A DNA stretch of 64,000 bases from Pseudomonas putida S13.1.2 (GTDB lineage: Bacteria > Pseudomonadota > Gammaproteobacteria > Pseudomonadales > Pseudomonadaceae): contig NZ_CP010979.1 in NCBI RefSeq assembly GCF_000498395.2, positions 1,054,001 to 1,118,000 on the forward strand. The letters are read 5' to 3'. The translations under genes were made by a program, and so were the position numbers. Positions 26,257 through 34,827 of the stretch are shown here, piece by piece. Below the pieces are notes generated by a model. The model ran no database searches, was not told the origin of the DNA, and saw only the letters and a program-made list of their open reading frames with translations. How positions within the stretch are numbered: the first letter of the stretch is position 1; each line of letters opens with the position of its first letter.

Positions 26257-26559
26257 TCAGCGAGAATGATCTTTGGAGTCCCGAAGCAGGAGAGCACTGG
26301 CCTTTTTTAGGATTTCGAGATCCCGATCCTTCTGACGAACCAGAGCTTCCAGCTCCTCAATGCGTCGTTGATCCGGGGTGATAGCCTTGGCCCCAGCAGG
26401 GACTTTCCCCGCTCTTTCCTGCCGTACCTGCTCAACCCAGCGGCGGAGAGCTGTACGACCTATTCCGAGGATTTGGCACACCTCAGGAACCGACTGGCCG
26501 CCGTCTAACACCATCTCAGCAGCTTGAATTTTGTGTTCTTTCGAGTAGGACTTTCGCAC
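26257..26559 (-). CDS. IS3-family transposase OrfA (HTH protein)
   Basis: About 100 residues from a GTG at 26559 with a strong GGAGG eight bases upstream; an ATG at 26616 lies inside the terminal repeat and is less likely. The helix-turn-helix AAEMVLDGGQSVPEVCQILG, then RTALRRWVEQVRQE, is followed by a coiled coil (IEELEALVRQKDRDLEILKK). Minus-strand A-AAA-AAG (plus-strand 26302-26308) within EILKKAS is a classic -1 slippery heptamer, and the shifted frame is that of OrfB. Confidence 0.9.
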   Translation of the reverse strand: MRKSYSKEHKIQAAEMVLDGGQSVPEVCQILGIGRTALRRWVEQVRQERAGKVPAGAKAITPDQRRIEELEALVRQKDRDLEILKKASALLLRDSKDHSR

Positions 26560-26751
26560 TGATTTTGCCTCCAATTGGGCGCCATGATAGCGCCCTAAGA
26601 AGGTGTCCAAAATCATTAGGCCAGTTCACCTTGCGTCGCGACCGGGCCGCAAAGCGGCCCCGGCGATTCTGAGGCGAGGCGCAGATCCTGGGGGCGCTTC
26701 GCACCCCTTTCGCGACGCAAGGCCGCTCCTACAGGGGGCGCGCCGGACCAT

Positions 26752-27498
26752 TTAATCTTTGATCAGCCGCCGTAACACGGCCCGTGCTTCTTCGGTGCGC
26801 AAGCACTCGATAAACAACTGGCTTTCCCGCGCCACCGTGGCCTCCAGCTCCGCCCGCTGGCTGTCCTTGATCAGCCGCTTGCTGACGCGCAGCGCCGCCT
26901 GCGGGTAAGTTTGCAGCTGCCGCGCCAGCTTGCGCGCTGCGGCCAGGCACTGTTCGCCATCTTCATGCAGCTCATTGGCCAGGCCCCAGGCCACCGCCTG
27001 TTCGCCATCCAGCAACACGTTACCCAGCAGCAGGCCGGCGGCGCGGGCCTGGCCAAGCAAGCGTGGCAGCAACAGGCTGGAGCCAAACTCCGGGCATACC
27101 CCCAACGGTGCGAAAGGCATGCGCAACTTGGTCGAGCGGCTCACCAGCACCTGGTCGCAATGCAGCAGCAAGGTGGCGCCGATGCCGATTGCTGCGCCAC
27201 TGACTGCCGCGATCAGCGGCTTGTGCAGGCCCATGACCACCCGCATCAGGCGGAACACCGGGCTGTCCAGGTTAGTGGGCGGGTTATCGAGGAAGTCGCG
27301 CAGGTCGTTGCCAGCGGTGAAGCAGTGGGGGCCACCGGTGATAATGATGGCATCGACGCCAGGGTCTTCACCCGCTGCCAGCAGCAGGTCGCCCAGTTGC
27401 TGGTACATGGCGGTGTTCAGGGCGTTGAGCTTGTCGGGGCGGTTGAAGGCCAGGGTCAGCAGGCCTTGGTCCAGCTCGCGTGTGATCAGGTCGTTCAT
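26752..27498 (-). CDS. Enoyl-CoA hydratase/isomerase (crotonase) family protein
   Basis: 248 residues from the ATG at 27498. The oxyanion-hole segments are HCFTAGNDLRDFL and SGAAIGIGATLLLHCDQVL, and the active-site loop is PLGVCPEFGSSLLLPRLLG. The hydratase Glu in GGGxE is replaced here (GIGAT), while the PEFG Glu is retained, a pattern closer to delta-enoyl-CoA isomerases than to classical hydratases. It is divergent from a TetR gene that probably controls it. An AACAACAA motif lies just upstream of the start. The pathway is unknown. Confidence 0.85.
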   Translation of the reverse strand: MNDLITRELDQGLLTLAFNRPDKLNALNTAMYQQLGDLLLAAGEDPGVDAIIITGGPHCFTAGNDLRDFLDNPPTNLDSPVFRLMRVVMGLHKPLIAAVSGAAIGIGATLLLHCDQVLVSRSTKLRMPFAPLGVCPEFGSSLLLPRLLGQARAAGLLLGNVLLDGEQAVAWGLANELHEDGEQCLAAARKLARQLQTYPQAALRVSKRLIKDSQRAELEATVARESQLFIECLRTEEARAVLRRLIKD

Positions 27499-27509
27499 GG
27501 CAGCCGTTT

Positions 27510-27517
27510 TTGTTGTT
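27510..27517 (-). promoter_or_regulatory. CA motif upstream of crotonase start
   Basis: The minus strand reads AACAACAA twelve bases before the ATG at 27498, matching AAnAAnAA for Hfq/Crc. No good Shine-Dalgarno is visible, so the site covers the initiation region. Confidence 0.4.
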
Positions 27518-27600
27518 GTGGGTATGTGTGCCAAGGGTTTATCACGCAGTCCGGCTTGTTGTACAGTCGTTCAGTCCAGCCCCTGAACCGAGAACCCTTG

Positions 27601-28245
27601 ATGAGCCAGGAAGCCCGCTACCACCGCATGCTGCCGGAATTGCGCAAGGCCAACCTGGTCGAAGCGACCCTGGTGTGCCTCAAACGCCACGGATTCCAAG
27701 GGGCTTCGATCCGCAAGATTTCGGCCGAGGCCGGGGTCTCGGTCGGGCTGATCAGCCACCACTACGCCGGCAAGGACGAACTGGTTGCCGAAGCCTACCT
27801 GGCCGTCACCGGCCGGGTGATGGGGCTGCTGCGTGACGCCATGGCGCAGGCTGCGCCCAATGCCCGGGAGCGGCTGTCGGCGTTTTTCCGCGCCTCGTTC
27901 TGTGCAGAGTTGCTCGACCCGCAGCTGCTCGACGCCTGGCTGGCGTTCTGGGGCGCGGTAAAGACGGCTGACGCGATCAACCAGGTGCATGACCATTCCT
28001 ATGGCGAGTACCGCAAGGAGCTGAGCCGGTTGCTGGCCGAGTTGGCCACGCAGGAGGGCTGGCAGGGCTTCGATGCCGACCTCGCGGCCATCAGCCTCAG
28101 TGCCCTGCTCGATGGCCTGTGGCTGGAGTCGGGGCTCAACCCCGGCACCTTCACCCCCGAGCAGGGCGTGATTATCTGCGAGGCCTGGGTCGACGGCCTG
28201 CAGGCCGGTGGTCGGCGGCGCTTCAGCCTGCCCGAGGGCTGTTGA
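27601..28245 (+). CDS. TetR family regulator, BetI-like
   Basis: 214 residues. The N-terminal HTH reads ATLVCLKRHGFQGASIRKIS, then AGVSVGLISHHYAGKDELVA, very like BetI (VSNGIISHYF). The C-terminal ligand domain contains LLDAWLAFWGAV, as in BetI/TetR_C_6 proteins. BetI itself represses choline oxidation genes, but no bet genes are adjacent. The divergent crotonase gene 100 bases away is the likely target. ATG at 27601. Confidence 0.88.
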   Translation: MSQEARYHRMLPELRKANLVEATLVCLKRHGFQGASIRKISAEAGVSVGLISHHYAGKDELVAEAYLAVTGRVMGLLRDAMAQAAPNARERLSAFFRASFCAELLDPQLLDAWLAFWGAVKTADAINQVHDHSYGEYRKELSRLLAELATQEGWQGFDADLAAISLSALLDGLWLESGLNPGTFTPEQGVIICEAWVDGLQAGGRRRFSLPEGC

Positions 28246-28319
28246 TCGTCTGTTCAGTAACGAGTACGCTGCTGGCGCGAGTGTGTAGAACAACACCAAT
28301 AAAAAAGAGACAACACGCA

Positions 28320-29036
28320 ATGACGCCTCGGGTATTGATCGTCGATGACGATCCGCTTATTCGTGACTTGCTGCAGGCCTATCTGTCCCAGGAAGGCTAC
28401 GACGTGCACTGTGCCGACACGGCGGAAAAGGCCGAAGCCTGGCTCGCCAGCCAGGATGTCGACCTGGTGCTGCTGGATATCCGCCTGCCTGGCAAGGACG
28501 GCCTCACCCTGACCCGCGAGCTGCGGGTGCGCTCGGAGGTGGGCATCATCCTCATCACCGGCCGCAACGACGACATCGACCGCATTGTCGGCCTGGAATG
28601 CGGCGCTGACGACTACGTGATCAAACCGCTCAACCCCCGCGAGCTGGTATCGCGCGCCAAAAACCTGATCCGCCGCGTGCGCCATGCCCGCGAAGTGCAC
28701 CCGGCACCGGCCTGCGCGCAGTCGCTGAAACAGTTTGCCGACTGGGCGCTGGACACCGACCGCCGTCGCCTGATCGACCCACGCGGCGGGCAAACCCTGC
28801 TGACCCACGGTGAGTTCCAGTTGCTCAGCGTGTTCCTGCGCAACAGCGGCCATACCCTGAGCCGCGACCAGCTGATGGACCAGATTCGCAACCGCGAGTG
28901 GGTGCCTAACGACCGCTCCATCGACGTGCTGGTCGGTCGCCTGCGGCGCAAGCTGCACGATGACCCGGCCGAGCCGCAACTGATCATCACCATTCACGGT
29001 ACCGGCTACCTGTTCACTGCCAGCGTGGCCGCATGA
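28320..29036 (+). CDS. OmpR-family response regulator (TorR/ArcA-like)
   Basis: 238 residues. The receiver domain has the acidic pair in VLIVDDDPL, the phospho-acceptor Asp53 in LVLLDIRLPG, ITGRND for the Thr switch and Lys in DDYVIKPLNPREL. The winged-helix domain ends with RSIDVLVGRLRRKLHDD and IHGTGYLF. It is the first gene of a three-gene operon; its stop overlaps the start of the binding-protein gene (ATGA). The usual partner would be the hybrid kinase encoded third. The target is probably the permease gene that follows at 32264. Confidence 0.92.
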   Translation: MTPRVLIVDDDPLIRDLLQAYLSQEGYDVHCADTAEKAEAWLASQDVDLVLLDIRLPGKDGLTLTRELRVRSEVGIILITGRNDDIDRIVGLECGADDYVIKPLNPRELVSRAKNLIRRVRHAREVHPAPACAQSLKQFADWALDTDRRRLIDPRGGQTLLTHGEFQLLSVFLRNSGHTLSRDQLMDQIRNREWVPNDRSIDVLVGRLRRKLHDDPAEPQLIITIHGTGYLFTASVAA

Positions 29037-29818
29037 TCCCCCGCGCCCGCCGTGCCTGGGCGATGGTGCTGGCATTGCTCGCTGTGCCGGCCGGTGCGGC
29101 ACAGACGGTGCGCTACTGCGATTACCCGGTGTACCCGCCGATGTCCTGGAGCGACGGCCACCAGGTGCGTGGCCTGGCGCCAACCGTGGTGCGCGAACTG
29201 TTCGCCCGCATGGGCTACCAGGTGCAGACCGTGGTGCTGGGCAACTGGAAACGCTGCCTGATGGACGCTGCCGCCGGGCGGGTAGACGTGGTGCTGGCCT
29301 ACAACAGCGACCAACGGGACCAGCGCATGCATTTTTCCACGGAGCCGGTGGTGCGCGAGGAAGTAGCTGTGTTCTACAACCGCAAACGGCCGGTGCAGTT
29401 CCAGCTGTTGGAGGACCTGGCCGGTTACCGCGGCGGCCTGTTGTACGGCGAAAGCTATGGCGCCGAATTCGACCGCTTCGTCGCCCGCCACCAGAACATC
29501 GAACGGGTGTCTTCCAGCCAGCAGAACTTTGGCAAGCTGATCCGCGGGCGCATCGACTACGTGATCCAGGAGCGGCGCACCGGCCAACTGTTCATCGAGC
29601 ACCTGCCCGGGGCGCAGGACATCCGCGTATTGCCCAGCGCACTGAGCGTGGACTACCTGCGCGTTGCCGTATCGCGGCAATCACCCCTGAGCCAGCACAT
29701 GGACGAAATCGACGCGCAGTTGCGGCGCATGAACCAGGCTGGCGAGATCGCGCGCTGGCTGGAGCAGAGCGAGGTCACCTACCGCGACATGATCAACCTG
29801 CCGGCAGATGCCCGATGA
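29033..29818 (+). CDS. Periplasmic solute-binding protein family 3, sensory subunit
   Basis: 261 residues with a signal peptide (cleavage near PAGAAQ) and a single SBP_bac_3-type domain: VRYCDYPVYPPMSW, then GRVDVVLAYNSDQRDQRMHFS and LLYGESYGAEFDRF. Polar amino acids are the common ligands of the family. There is no ABC permease or ATPase nearby; the gene is sandwiched between a response regulator and a hybrid kinase with 4-base overlaps on both sides. It therefore probably presents ligand to the kinase, as TorT does for TorS, rather than transporting it. Confidence 0.85.
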   Translation: MIPRARRAWAMVLALLAVPAGAAQTVRYCDYPVYPPMSWSDGHQVRGLAPTVVRELFARMGYQVQTVVLGNWKRCLMDAAAGRVDVVLAYNSDQRDQRMHFSTEPVVREEVAVFYNRKRPVQFQLLEDLAGYRGGLLYGESYGAEFDRFVARHQNIERVSSSQQNFGKLIRGRIDYVIQERRTGQLFIEHLPGAQDIRVLPSALSVDYLRVAVSRQSPLSQHMDEIDAQLRRMNQAGEIARWLEQSEVTYRDMINLPADAR

Positions 29819-32067
29819 TTCGCCTGCACACCGATGGCCTGCTGCGCCGCCTGCTGCGGTTCATCCTGCTGTTCAGCCTGTGTTTCACGGTGCTGGCCAG
29901 TGGCGTGCAGCTGTACTTCGAATACCGCCGCGAAATGCGCGACATCGAGGCGCGCATGGCGTTGATCCGTGCCGGCTACCTGGCCAGCCTGGAGCGCAGC
30001 CTGTGGGACCTGGACGAGGCGCAGATGGACACACAACTGCGCGGCCTGGTGGACTTTTCCGACGTGGCCCGGGTGCGTTTGGTCAGCGACGATTTTCAAC
30101 TGCTACGAGGGGAGGCCGAACCCAAAGGGCCGCTGCGCATCGAGCGCTTCCCCCTGGATTATCAGCCCCCCTCGGGCCCGGCCAGGCACCTGGGCGAGCT
30201 GGAAGTCAGTATCGACCTGGGTGCGGTGCACCGTCGGCTGTACGCCACCGGCCTTGCCAGCCTGCTGTGGATGGGCGTGTTCCTGTGTGGCCTGGCGGTG
30301 GCGCTGTCGGGGCTGTTCTACCGCCTGGTCACCCGCCACCTGCAAGTGATGGCCGAGTTCGCCCGGCGTATTGGCGCCGGCCAGTGGCAGGAGCCGTTGC
30401 GCCTGGGCCGCCGCCGTTCATCGCGCCCCGACGAAATCGACACGGTGGCCAATGCCCTGGACGACATGCGACGCGCCATCCTCAGCGACATCGAACGCCG
30501 CGAGCGCGACCGCCTGGCGTTGCAGGACAAGCGCGACGAACTGCAGGCCATGGTCGAGCGACGTACCGCCAGCCTGGCCCGGGCCAAGGATGACGCAGAG
30601 GCCGCCAACCTGGCCAAGTCGCGCTTTCTGGCGACCATGAGCCACGAGTTGCGCACCCCGCTCAACGGCATCCTGGGCATGGCCGAGCTGCTACGCGGTG
30701 GACGGCTGGAAGCGGCCGACCGTCAACGCCTGGAGGCCTTGTACAAAGCCGGCGAGGGGCTGTTGGCGATTCTCAACGAAGTGCTGTACTTCGCCCGGCT
30801 CGAAGAAGGCGAGAGCCGCGCCGAACTGGTGGGCTTTTCGCTGCGCCGGTTGTGCCAGGAAGTGCTGGCGCTGCTCGAACCCATGGCCGTGGACAACGGC
30901 GACACGCTGCACCTGGAGGTAGATGAGCAATTGGCCGGTTATCAGCACGGTGCCGAGCAGTACCTGCGTCAGGTGCTCAGCAACCTGCTGGCCAATGCCA
31001 TCAAATTCACCGAGCACGGCCAGGTGCGGCTCAAGGTGCAGGTGCTGGCCAGCGATGCGACCACGCAGCGCCTGCGCCTGTCGGTCAGTGACAATGGCAT
31101 CGGCATCGAGCCGGCCGTCCAGGCGAAAATCTTCGACCGCTTCGTCCAGGCCAGCGAGGCCGTGGCCCGGCGCTACGGTGGCACCGGGCTGGGCCTGGCG
31201 ATCTGCAAACACCTGGTGGAAAAGCTGGGGGGCTGCATTGGGCTGGACAGTGTGCAAGGGCAGGGCAGTTGCTTCTGGTTCGAGCTCGACATGGCCCTTG
31301 GGCAGCCGGATTCACCCCTTGAGCCAGCCCAGTCGGTCAGCGCCAGCCTGGATATCCTGGTGGTCGAGGATGTCGCGCTGAACCGTGAGGTGGCGGGCGG
31401 CTTGCTGGTGCGTGATGGCCACCGGGTGAGCTTTGCCGAAGATGCCGGGCAGGCCCTGCATATATGCGCTCAGCGGCGCTTCGACCTGATCCTGCTGGAC
31501 GTTCACCTCCCCGGCATGAGCGGGGTGGAACTGTGCCGGCAGCTTCGCGCTACCCCCGGGCCTAACCACCACAGCCGGATAGTGGCGCTGACCGCTGGCG
31601 TGCAACCGGGGCAAGTGTCGGGTTACCTGGAAGCCGGCATGCAAGGTGTGCTGGCCAAGCCCCTGCGGCTGGCCAACCTGCGCCAGGCGCTGGCCGACGC
31701 AACGCCGACTGAACAGGCCGGTATGGACGCAAACATGGACTGGTCGCTGCTGGCGACCCACCGCTCCCTGCTGGGCGAACAGAAGCTGCAGGGCCTGCTG
31801 AACGTGTTGCGCCAGTCACTGGAGCAGCACGCCATGGCGTTGGCCGAGGCGCTGCCGGCCCAGGACTTTACCGAAGTGCTGCACCTGGCCCATCGCCTTG
31901 CCGGCAGTTGCGACTCCCTGGGTTTTTCTGGCCTGGCTGCGCTGTTGCGACGCCTTGAAGAAGCAGCCCGCCAGCATGACGGGCAGGCGCTGAACGCACT
32001 TGCCGAGCCATTGGCAAACCAGCTCGGCCAGGCCCGTGCGACCCTGAAACAGTTGATCCAGAGCTGA
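29815..32067 (+). CDS. Hybrid histidine kinase with Rec and HPt domains (TorS-like)
   Basis: 750 residues. TM1 is at about 12-34, followed by a periplasmic region of about 110 residues, TM2 at about 146-168, HAMP (to about 225) and a coiled coil. HisKA has His277 in [11 protein letters not shown], HATPase has [10 protein letters not shown] and [12 protein letters not shown], a receiver domain starts near 517 ([11 protein letters not shown]), and a C-terminal HPt carries [11 protein letters not shown]. This is the ArcB/TorS phosphorelay layout. With the upstream periplasmic binding protein and OmpR-type regulator it forms a complete sensory unit, probably for an amino acid. Confidence 0.9.
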   Translation: MIRLHTDGLLRRLLRFILLFSLCFTVLASGVQLYFEYRREMRDIEARMALIRAGYLASLERSLWDLDEAQMDTQLRGLVDFSDVARVRLVSDDFQLLRGEAEPKGPLRIERFPLDYQPPSGPARHLGELEVSIDLGAVHRRLYATGLASLLWMGVFLCGLAVALSGLFYRLVTRHLQVMAEFARRIGAGQWQEPLRLGRRRSSRPDEIDTVANALDDMRRAILSDIERRERDRLALQDKRDELQAMVERRTASLARAKDDAEAANLAKSRFLATMSHELRTPLNGILGMAELLRGGRLEAADRQRLEALYKAGEGLLAILNEVLYFARLEEGESRAELVGFSLRRLCQEVLALLEPMAVDNGDTLHLEVDEQLAGYQHGAEQYLRQVLSNLLANAIKFTEHGQVRLKVQVLASDATTQRLRLSVSDNGIGIEPAVQAKIFDRFVQASEAVARRYGGTGLGLAICKHLVEKLGGCIGLDSVQGQGSCFWFELDMALGQPDSPLEPAQSVSASLDILVVEDVALNREVAGGLLVRDGHRVSFAEDAGQALHICAQRRFDLILLDVHLPGMSGVELCRQLRATPGPNHHSRIVALTAGVQPGQVSGYLEAGMQGVLAKPLRLANLRQALADATPTEQAGMDANMDWSLLATHRSLLGEQKLQGLLNVLRQSLEQHAMALAEALPAQDFTEVLHLAHRLAGSCDSLGFSGLAALLRRLEEAARQHDGQALNALAEPLANQLGQARATLKQLIQS

Positions 32068-32193
32068 CGTACAAAATACTTACGACTTTTTACATCTTCG
32101 ATCCGTTCGTACAACGGCACCTTACATCCGTTTCCAATAATCCACTGCAACCGTGTTGCACGCGGTCCATGAGGCTTATTGGAGACAAGAATA

Positions 32194-32271
32194 ATGACAT
32201 GCCGTAGCGCTCAGCCCCTCCTTTGTACCGCCCCTCGCACCTGCCGCAATGGCGAGGTGCGCCATGACTGA
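32194..32271 (+). CDS. Short upstream ORF (25 codons) overlapping the permease start
   Basis: An ATG at 32194 with GGAG nine bases upstream opens a 25-codon frame starting MTCRSAQPLLCTAPRTC. Its TGA (32269-32271) lies just inside the permease gene, whose ATG is 32264, so the frames overlap by 8 bases. It contains four Arg and three Cys. The start region also includes AAGAATAA, a CA motif. A leader ORF with translational coupling is the best reading; it is not a recognised family. Confidence 0.4.
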   Translation: MTCRSAQPLLCTAPRTCRNGEVRHD

Positions 32272-33670
32272 CAACCACGAAAAAATCCAGCTCACCCGCG
32301 CCCTGAAAAGCCGGCACATCTTCATGCTGTCGCTGGGCGGGGTGATCGGCACCGGCCTGTTCATGGGTTCGGGCGTGACCATCAACCAGGGCGGGCCGGT
32401 GGGTGCGATCCTGGCCTACCTGGTGGCCGGCTTGCTGATGTACCTGGTGATGGTCTGCCTGGGTGAGCTGTCGGTGCAGATGCCAGTGTCCGGCTCGTTC
32501 CAGGCCCATGCCACGAAGTTCATCGGCCCGGCCACCGGCTTCATGATCGGCTGGGTGTACTGGATGAGCTGGGCCACTACCGTGGGCCTGGAGTTTACCG
32601 CTGCCGGCATGCTGATGACCCGCTGGTTCCCCGAGGTGCCGATCTGGTACTGGTCGGCACTGTTCGTGGTCGTGCTGTTCGGCCTCAACGCCCTGGCCAC
32701 TCGCGCTTTTGGCGAGGCCGAGTACTGGTTCTCGGGCATCAAGGTGGCAACCATCCTTGGCTTTATCATCATTGGCCTGCTGGTGATTTTCGGCGCCATC
32801 CCGCTGAGCAGCGGGGCGCCGGCGCCAATGCTGGACAACCTGGTGGGCGAGTCGCTGTTCCCCCACGGCCTGTCGGCGGTGTTCGCGGTGATGATGACCG
32901 TGGTCTATGCGTTCCAGGGCTGCGAAATCATGGGCGTGGCGGCCGGCGAGACCGAGCACCCGGAAAAAAGCATCCCGCGCGCCGTGCGCAATGTGGTGTT
33001 CCGCGTGCTGATTTTCTATGTGCTGGCGATCGCCGTGCTGTCGGCCATCGTGCCGTTCGAGCAGGCCGGCCTGATGGAAAGCCCGTTCGTGCAGGTGTTC
33101 GACATGGTCGGTATCCCCTTTGCTGCCGACGTGATGAACTTCGTCATCCTCACCGCCATCCTGTCGGTGGGCAACTCTGGGCTGTATGCGTCTACGCGCA
33201 TTCTGTGGGCGATGTCCAAGAGCGGCATGGCGCCGAAAAGCCTGGCGCCGCTGAGCAAGCGCGGCGTACCGCTGCGGGCGCTGAGCATCACCTTGTGCTT
33301 TGCCCTGGTGTCGCTGATGACCAGCTTCATTGCCGCCGACACCCTGTTCATGGTGTTGATGGCGGTGAGCGGCATGTCTGGCACCGTGACCTGGATCGTC
33401 ATCGCCCTGGCGCAGTACCGCTTCCGCAAGGCCTACCTGCGTGAAGGTGGGCAACTGCAGGACCTGAAGTACAGGGCACCGCTGTACCCGCTGGTGCCGC
33501 TGCTGTGCATCACCCTGTGCAGCTCGCTGTTCGTGTTCCTGGCACTGGATGAAACCCAGCGGCCGTCGCTGTACTGGGGCTTTGGCTTCATTGCCCTGTG
33601 CTACGCGGCGTACTTCTTCGTCAACCGCCGTCGGCAGGGTGCCTTTGAGCCGAGCGCGCCTGGCGTTTGA
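32264..33670 (+). CDS. Amino acid permease (APC superfamily, AAT/GABA-permease type)
   Basis: 468 residues with about twelve membrane segments. The N-terminal signature HIFMLSLGGVIGTGLFMGSG, then NQGGPVGAILAYL, is typical of LysP/GabP-type proton symporters, and AFQGCEIMGVAAGETEHPEK is the conserved TM6-7 region. The ATG at 32264 has GAGG six bases upstream. It follows the sensory operon and precedes the arginine/CoA catabolic genes, so a basic or D-amino acid is the likely substrate. Confidence 0.88.
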   Translation: MTDNHEKIQLTRALKSRHIFMLSLGGVIGTGLFMGSGVTINQGGPVGAILAYLVAGLLMYLVMVCLGELSVQMPVSGSFQAHATKFIGPATGFMIGWVYWMSWATTVGLEFTAAGMLMTRWFPEVPIWYWSALFVVVLFGLNALATRAFGEAEYWFSGIKVATILGFIIIGLLVIFGAIPLSSGAPAPMLDNLVGESLFPHGLSAVFAVMMTVVYAFQGCEIMGVAAGETEHPEKSIPRAVRNVVFRVLIFYVLAIAVLSAIVPFEQAGLMESPFVQVFDMVGIPFAADVMNFVILTAILSVGNSGLYASTRILWAMSKSGMAPKSLAPLSKRGVPLRALSITLCFALVSLMTSFIAADTLFMVLMAVSGMSGTVTWIVIALAQYRFRKAYLREGGQLQDLKYRAPLYPLVPLLCITLCSSLFVFLALDETQRPSLYWGFGFIALCYAAYFFVNRRRQGAFEPSAPGV

Positions 33671-34000
33671 TTCACGGTCGTCGGGGCCGCTTCGCGGCAC
33701 AAGGCCGCTCCCACAGGGATTCACGCAGGTTCCACCTGACGCGGTCTGTTGTAGGAGCGGCCTTGTGCCGCGAAAGGGGCGCAAAGCGCCCCCCAGAATC
33801 CCACAGTTGTACAAAGTTGTAACAACAACCAGGAAATCCGCACTCAGAAAAATAAATAAATCATTTAATAACAACAAGTTATGAAGTTTTAAAGGCTGTT
33901 ACAGGACAAGATCCCGCCAATTGCCGCCTTGTTGAACACTCGTTTAGTATCTCCCTCATCAAGCCCTCCCAAAACCATCACAACAACACTGAGGCCCCCC
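33671..34000. promoter_or_regulatory. REP pair, then AT-rich promoter region for the catabolic operon
   Basis: 33682-33793 holds two inverted REP-type units (GGCCGCTTCGCGGCACAAGG and GTAGGAGCGGCCTTGTGCCG). After it, 33805-33900 is AT-rich and contains AGTTGTACAAAGTTGTAACA with the palindrome GTTGTAACAAC (33816-33826), a possible operator for the operon starting at 34001. No gene is seen. Confidence 0.5.
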
Positions 34001-34795
34001 ATGACCACCCCGTCGTCGTCACTGTTGAGCAAAGTCGAAGCCGGCGTTGCCTGGATCACCCTCAACCGCCCCGAGCAACGCAACGCGCTCGACATACCCA
34101 CCCTCAAGCAACTGCACGCCTTGCTCGAATGCCACAACAGCGACCCGGCCGTACGCGTGGTGGTGCTTACCGGCAGCGGTCGCAGCTTCTGCGCCGGCGC
34201 CGACCTGGCCGAGTGGGCTGCCGCCGAAGCTGCGGGCACCCTGGAAAGCTACGGCTGGACCGAAACCGCCCACGCCCTGATGTTGCGCCTGCATAGCCTC
34301 GACAAGCCCACCCTCGCCGCCATCAACGGCACCGCCGTGGGCGGTGGCATGGACCTCAGCCTGTGCTGCGACCTGCGTATCGCCGCTGCCTCTGCGCGTT
34401 TCAAGGCCGGCTACACCAGCATGGGCTACAGCCCCGATGCCGGCGCCAGCTGGCACTTGCCACGGCTGATCGGCAGCGAGCAGGCCAAGCGCTTGTTGTT
34501 CCTCGATGAACTGTGGGGCGCCGAGCGTGCCCTGGCGGCCGGGCTGGTCAGCGAAGTCTGCGCCGACGAGCAACTGCCCGCCGTGGCGGCCGAGCTGGCC
34601 GGGCGCCTGGCCAATGGCCCGACGTTCGCCTATGCGCAGACCAAGCAGCTGATCCGCGACGGCGCCCGGCGCACCCTGGCCGAGCAGCTGGAGGCCGAGC
34701 GCCACGCCGGCCTGCTGTGCGGCCGCAGCCAGGATGGCGCCGAGGCGCTGCAAGCCTCGGTTGAACGCCGCGCCCCCCGTTTCACCGGCCAGTAA
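34001..34795 (+). CDS. Crotonase family protein with atypical active site
   Basis: 264 residues. The oxyanion-hole segments GRSFCAGADLAEW and GTAVGGGMDLSLCCDL are present, but the classical hydratase Glu pair is not: GGGxE has become GGGMD and the second position lies in KAGYTSMGYSPDAGASW. The PDAGASW loop resembles PaaG (PDSGGSW), where the Asp does isomerase chemistry. It may therefore isomerise or process an unusual acyl-CoA. It is first in a run with an acyl-CoA dehydrogenase and a CoA ligase (gaps of 32 and 17 bases). Confidence 0.85.
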   Translation: MTTPSSSLLSKVEAGVAWITLNRPEQRNALDIPTLKQLHALLECHNSDPAVRVVVLTGSGRSFCAGADLAEWAAAEAAGTLESYGWTETAHALMLRLHSLDKPTLAAINGTAVGGGMDLSLCCDLRIAAASARFKAGYTSMGYSPDAGASWHLPRLIGSEQAKRLLFLDELWGAERALAAGLVSEVCADEQLPAVAAELAGRLANGPTFAYAQTKQLIRDGARRTLAEQLEAERHAGLLCGRSQDGAEALQASVERRAPRFTGQ

Positions 34796-34827
34796 CCCGA
34801 TACCGACCCTGACCAGGACCTTCGCAG

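Larger units (their letters stand above)
25379..26628 (-). mobile_element. IS3-family insertion sequence, 1250 bp, apparently intact
   Basis: The ends are TGATCTGGTCAAGTAATTTT (from 25379) and the complement of the right end, TGAACTGGCCTAATGATTTT (inward from 26628); both continue into GGACACC. They form 27-bp imperfect terminal inverted repeats that begin with TG, as in the IS3 family. A 3-bp target duplication CCT flanks it (25376-25378 and 26629-26631). It encodes OrfA and OrfB in the minus direction with an A-AAA-AAG slippery site between them. Clean ends, duplication and open frames suggest a recent insertion. Confidence 0.93.
25365..26734. repeat. REP element split by the IS insertion
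   Basis: The left piece TGTAGGAGCGGCCT (25365-25378) and the right piece starting CCTTGCGTCGCGACC (26629) rejoin, after removal of the IS and one CCT copy, into a standard REP unit. Its inverted partner CGCGACGCAAGGCCGCTCCT ends near 26730. Confidence 0.85.

Noticed and set aside
26560..26616. Upstream ATG for IS OrfA
   Set aside because: It lies in the terminal inverted repeat and lacks a ribosome site, whereas the GTG at 26559 has GGAGG at good spacing.
32090..33877. Long antisense frame over the amino acid permease
   Set aside because: His/Gln/Arg-rich shadow of a membrane protein gene, running into REP sequence.
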